From Thermoflavifilum sp. (GTDB lineage Bacteria > Bacteroidota > Bacteroidia > Chitinophagales > Chitinophagaceae): a DNA stretch of 10,369 bases. The notes beneath the pieces are model-generated. The model was given only the letters and a program-made list of their open reading frames with translations, made no database searches and was not told the origin of the DNA. Made by a program: the position numbers and the translations under genes. Positions 7,665 through 10,369 of this stretch are shown one piece after another; positions within the stretch are counted from its first letter, which is position 1; each line of letters begins with the position of its first letter. The stretch lies in assembly GCA_019683625.1 (NCBI GenBank), contig JADGHY010000056.1, positions 1-10,369 on the forward strand, read 5' to 3'.

Positions 7665-8936
7665 ATGGATATGCCAACTTTCTTTTCCGAAGCTCCACCA
7701 AAAGCCATTATTCTCACGATCGGGGATGAGCTGCTTATCGGTGAAACCATCGACACAAATGCAGCCTGGATAGCCCAGCAGCTATATGAAGCCGGCATAG
7801 AAGTGTTGCACAAGCTTAGCGTAGGAGATCGCAGGGAAGCCATTTGGCAAGCCTTGCAGGAAGAATTTTTCCGCGCGGATTTGCTGATCATGACGGGTGG
7901 ATTGGGCCCCACCTCAGATGATGTGACCAAAAAAGTATTGTGTGAATTTTTTCATACCCACCTGATTTTGCATGAGCCCACCCTGCAACATGTGGCCAGC
8001 TTGCTGCAGCAAAGGGGACAGGAAATGCTGGAGCGAAACAGGGCTCAGGCACTTGTGCCGGAAGGTTGCACGGTGTTACCGAATGCAAGAGGAACGGCTC
8101 CCGGCCTATGGTTTGAACGAAGTGAACATATCTGCATTGCTTTGCCGGGTGTGCCTCATGAGATGAGGGGATTGATAACAGAACAGGTAATACCCAGGTT
8201 GCAGGAAAAATGGCCATCTTTACAAGCCATCCAACACCGCTATGTGATCACTTACGGGCAAGGTGAGTCGAAGGTAGCTGAACGGCTCAGGTCTTTTGAA
8301 GATAATTTACCCGGAAACATACGCCTGGCTTATCTTCCCGGGAATGGATTGCTAAAGCTACGCCTCACCTGTTTGCATGCCAAGCATATTCAGATGCTCG
8401 ATGATCTCCACCAGCAGCTTATTTCTCTGCTGGCCGATATTGTGGTGGGCACCGAGAACCTGCCCTATGAACAACTCATTGCCCGGAAATTATTGGAAAG
8501 AAAAGCCAAGTTGGCCCTGGCTGAAAGCTGCACGGGTGGTTACCTGGCGCATCTGTTTACCTCTCATCCGGGCAGCTCAGCCTATTTTACGGGGAGCCTG
8601 GTTTGTTATGATCCACAAGTGAAAGTGGAGTGGTTAGGTGTGCCGGCCGGATGGATAACAAATCCAGGCGTGGTGAGCGAGCCTGTTGCAAGAGCGATGG
8701 CCGAGGCTATCAGGCAAAAGCTGCATGCCGATTATGCCCTAGCCATCACCGGTTGGCTGGGCCCCGACGGAGGAACTCCGGAAGCACCCGTGGGTACGGT
8801 ATGGATAGCAGCTGCTCATCAGCGCCAGACTATTTCCCGGCGGCATCAACTTCGGGGCGACCGACAGCGCAATCTTCAACTTTCGGCCACGCATGCCCTG
8901 CATCTGCTCGATGAACTCATCCGACAAATCTGCTAA
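7665..8936 (+). CDS. cinA: CinA family protein (N-terminal MoCF-like/pyrophosphatase-type domain plus C-terminal nicotinamide-nucleotide amidase)
   Basis: The product has 423 residues, the usual length for full two-domain CinA. The N-terminal MoCF-like (COG1058) domain covers about 13-180, with IILTIGDELLIGETIDTNAA at 15-34, MTGGLGPTSDDVTKK at 76-90 and the LPGVPHEM segment at 160-167. The C-terminal CinA/PncC domain covers about 268-420, with AESCTGG at 286-292 (Ser288 is the expected catalytic serine), PGSSAYFTG, GVVSEPVARAMAEAIR and GPDGGTPEAPVGTVWIA. In characterised relatives the C-terminal domain deamidates nicotinamide mononucleotide to nicotinate mononucleotide, recycling NMN into NAD, and the N-terminal domain has ADP-ribose pyrophosphatase activity. 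Here the usual TGIAGP motif reads TGWLGP (362-367), a mild divergence. ATG 7665 is used; ATG 7671 is two codons in. The protein is cytoplasmic. It stands alone, diverging from dacB. Confidence 0.95.
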   Translation: MDMPTFFSEAPPKAIILTIGDELLIGETIDTNAAWIAQQLYEAGIEVLHKLSVGDRREAIWQALQEEFFRADLLIMTGGLGPTSDDVTKKVLCEFFHTHLILHEPTLQHVASLLQQRGQEMLERNRAQALVPEGCTVLPNARGTAPGLWFERSEHICIALPGVPHEMRGLITEQVIPRLQEKWPSLQAIQHRYVITYGQGESKVAERLRSFEDNLPGNIRLAYLPGNGLLKLRLTCLHAKHIQMLDDLHQQLISLLADIVVGTENLPYEQLIARKLLERKAKLALAESCTGGYLAHLFTSHPGSSAYFTGSLVCYDPQVKVEWLGVPAGWITNPGVVSEPVARAMAEAIRQKLHADYALAITGWLGPDGGTPEAPVGTVWIAAAHQRQTISRRHQLRGDRQRNLQLSATHALHLLDELIRQIC

Positions 8937-9258
8937 CCCCCTGATCACCTGTGTTATTTTTACATCTATATGCTTTCCCAATACACAATTCCTTCAACCC
9001 CATGGCTATGTTTCCGATTCTTGCCTTTTTCACCTCCCTGCGGATATAAAGTCGAAAAAAATTTCCCCAAAATGTTTGGAAATCTGAAAAAAATAACAAT
9101 AACTTTATATGTGAATTTTCTACCATCGTTTTAGTTTTGTGTGACCCGGATCGATTGCATGTTGGCCCGATCATTGCTTTTCCCCTCAACGATTCCTGTG
9201 AATGCCGGATTGCTGATTAACCATATCCATATTGATCAACCCAATACCTGTTTTAACC
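8937..9258. other. AT-rich intergenic region between cinA and the HU/SPOR-like gene
   Basis: I find no gene with recognisable family features in these 322 bases. The stretch 9051-9120 is very A/T-rich. It holds an imperfect hairpin at 9061-9083 (CCAAA/TTTGG with a 3-base loop, then ATTT/AAAT beyond a two-base bulge), with an A-run just before it, and a candidate -7 promoter element at 9132-9139. A possible leader of about 110-115 bases lies between that element and ATG 9259. No GC-rich stem with a T-tract that would terminate cinA was seen. Confidence 0.55.
9132..9139 (+). promoter_or_regulatory. Putative -7 promoter element of the HU/SPOR-like gene
   Basis: TAGTTTTG is an exact match to TAnnTTTG, placed downstream of an A/T-rich tract and ahead of ATG 9259. 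No good TTG -33 box was found at the standard distance. If real, it implies an untranslated leader of roughly 115 bases. Confidence 0.4.
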
Positions 9259-10170
9259 ATGGAAATCGATCATTTGATCACGCAGTACCTGTTTTTGCAT
9301 CAACAGGTCTATCTGCCTTCAGTGGGATTATTCACCCTTGATGAAGTTGAAGGTGAACAAGCTATTCCGGAAATTCTTTTTCATCCCCGGGCCGAAGGCG
9401 ATGCCAATGATTTGATTGATTTCATAGTGGAACGCACGGGCAAAATGCGTGTAGTTGCTGCTGCCGATGTGCAATGTTTCTGTTATGAAATCCGGGAAAT
9501 GCTTAACATTCATCAGCCCTTCTCTATCCAAGGCGTGGGTACGCTGTGGAAAACACTCGATGGACAACTGCATTTTAAACAAGAAGAAATTGTCTTAGAT
9601 AAGAAAAAGCATGCTGACCGCGCGCAGATAGCAGATATATCGTTACAGGTTCACATGAACGCCGAGGAGCCTGTGAAATGGGGAAATACCTATGCCATGA
9701 ATTATCATCGGCTTTGGCTGGTGGGCATTTTTGTATTGCTCATCAGCGGCATCATTATCCTGGCCAACAGCCATGCCCGCCTGCAGATGGATGACCCCGA
9801 ACCCGCTTCCCGTGTGGTAGAATCTTCATTTTCACCTGCTGCTTTGGACAATGATACCCGTCTTGCTGACGTCCAACAACCTACCGAGCCATCAAGCCAG
9901 AAAATCAGTTATCTGGTGGTATTTGAAATTTCCGACAGTACACGGGCACATAAACGCTATGATCAGCTCACTTCCTGGGGAGATCAGATCGTTATCTTTA
10001 AGTGGGACGACAGGCGATATGCCCTGGCCTCTCCTTTTACCACCTTAGCTGCAGACACTGCCCATGCTAAGGATTCTATCCAAGTATTGTTTGGCCGGCC
10101 CGTGTTTATCCAATACCTGTCCTCGTCTATGAGCAAACCTCAAGACCAGCTTGCAGCAGAAAATCATTGA
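9259..10170 (+). CDS. Membrane-anchored protein with HU/CCDC81-like N terminus and SPOR-like periplasmic C terminus
   Basis: The product has 303 residues. Residues 1-115 resemble the Bacteroidota HU-CCDC81-type domains: LITQYLFLHQQVYLPSVGLF at 6-25, then a helical part, then FSIQGVGTLWKTLDGQLHF at 88-106, the typical hairpin of the second HU-like unit. A basic linker (KKKHADR) follows, then one membrane helix at about 152-169 (LWLVGIFVLLISGIIILA), then a proline/serine-rich linker. Residues 216-287 (YLVVFEISDSTRAHKRYDQL ... VFIQY) have the strand-helix-strand repeat spacing of a divergent SPOR domain. With the N terminus in the cytoplasm, the SPOR-like part would face the periplasm, where SPOR domains bind glycan strands stripped of peptides. 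The start is ATG 9259 with A at -3; a TTG at 9232 is in frame but less likely. The stop overlaps the converging neighbour by 7 bases. Domain names come from remembered family features, so they are moderately sure; the cellular role is unknown. Confidence 0.75.
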   Translation: MEIDHLITQYLFLHQQVYLPSVGLFTLDEVEGEQAIPEILFHPRAEGDANDLIDFIVERTGKMRVVAAADVQCFCYEIREMLNIHQPFSIQGVGTLWKTLDGQLHFKQEEIVLDKKKHADRAQIADISLQVHMNAEEPVKWGNTYAMNYHRLWLVGIFVLLISGIIILANSHARLQMDDPEPASRVVESSFSPAALDNDTRLADVQQPTEPSSQKISYLVVFEISDSTRAHKRYDQLTSWGDQIVIFKWDDRRYALASPFTTLAADTAHAKDSIQVLFGRPVFIQYLSSSMSKPQDQLAAENH

Positions 10171-10369
10171 GAAGTTTCGTCTACACGCTGCATCATTTCT
10201 TCAAAAATCATGAGCGTGCGATCTATGCATATCTTGAAGAGATGGTTCTTCACAAGGGGCTGAGAAAATAATTCTATAGCTTCAATACTGTAATACACCG
10301 CACACAAATCATCCAATAATTTCTTATCAATTGCTTTTTTTAATGATTCAGCTTCTGCAACCAAAAAGA
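10164..10369 (-). CDS. C-terminal fragment of an unidentified protein (5' end beyond window)
   Basis: The minus strand is open from the right edge to TGA at 10164-10166, giving about 68 C-terminal residues. The visible part is charged and helical, with likely amphipathic helices (AEAESLKKAIDKKLLDDLCA and CIDRTLMIFEEMMQRVDETS) and no membrane segment or known motif. The only in-frame start inside the window is a TTG at 10364 with the frame open beyond it, so the real start is probably outside. It overlaps the end of the HU/SPOR-like gene by 7 bases, a tail-to-tail arrangement like that of dacB and the thioesterase. I do not recognise the family. Confidence 0.5.
   Translation of the reverse strand, partial: FLVAEAESLKKAIDKKLLDDLCAVYYSIEAIELFSQPLVKNHLFKICIDRTLMIFEEMMQRVDETSQ

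Noticed and set aside
9051..9083. Hairpin with an adjoining A-run that could be an intrinsic terminator on the minus strand
   Set aside because: The stem is weak and bulged, and no minus-strand gene ends there. In the plus direction, needed for cinA, no T-tract follows.
8917..9189. 90-codon minus-strand frame across the cinA-HU/SPOR spacer
   Set aside because: It overlaps the cinA 3' end and its composition reflects the A/T-rich spacer; the product has no signature.
10184..10218. Inverted repeat CACGCT/AGCGTG after the HU/SPOR-like gene
   Set aside because: The arms are 6 bp around a 23-base loop and lie in the neighbouring coding frame, with no T-tract.

Overview
The window looks like ordinary chromosomal DNA from a member of the Bacteroidota, most likely the Chitinophagaceae or a close relative. 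The evidence is an outer-membrane barrel protein with a TonB-receptor-like C terminus, a giant periplasmic TPR protein, a Bacteroidota-style DacB, an HU/CCDC81-like plus SPOR-like membrane protein, start codons without clear Shine-Dalgarno sequences, and exact copies of the Bacteroidota -7 promoter motif TAnnTTTG ahead of several genes. The genus is inference. No mobile element, CRISPR array, tRNA or rRNA was seen.

Layout, left to right. Positions 1-4850 (minus strand) hold a two-gene operon: a 1041-residue TPR protein read first, then, 22 bases later, a plug-less outer-membrane beta-barrel protein whose last few codons lie beyond the left edge. A short divergent promoter region (about 4851-5045) separates it from a plus-strand pair, a DoxX-family membrane protein and a YbgC/FcbC-type hotdog thioesterase (5046-5884). 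The thioesterase overlaps tail-to-tail by 16 bases with dacB, a minus-strand D-Ala-D-Ala carboxypeptidase/endopeptidase (5869-7338). dacB and cinA (7665-8936, plus strand) diverge from a spacer containing a cluster of inverted repeats. A 322-base spacer then leads to a membrane-anchored protein with an HU/CCDC81-like N terminus and a SPOR-like C terminus (9259-10170), which overlaps by 7 bases the end of an unidentified minus-strand gene running off the right edge.

Much of the window concerns the cell envelope. DacB trims or cleaves peptidoglycan peptides. The SPOR-like protein may sense or bind peptidoglycan through its periplasmic end. The TPR/barrel pair may form an outer-membrane assembly or transport unit. 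CinA (NMN deamidase / NAD salvage), the thioesterase and DoxX look like housekeeping functions. The best candidate for something under-described is the TPR/barrel operon. Next are the HU-TM-SPOR architecture, a KDG in place of KTG/KSG in DacB, and the dyad cluster between dacB and cinA.
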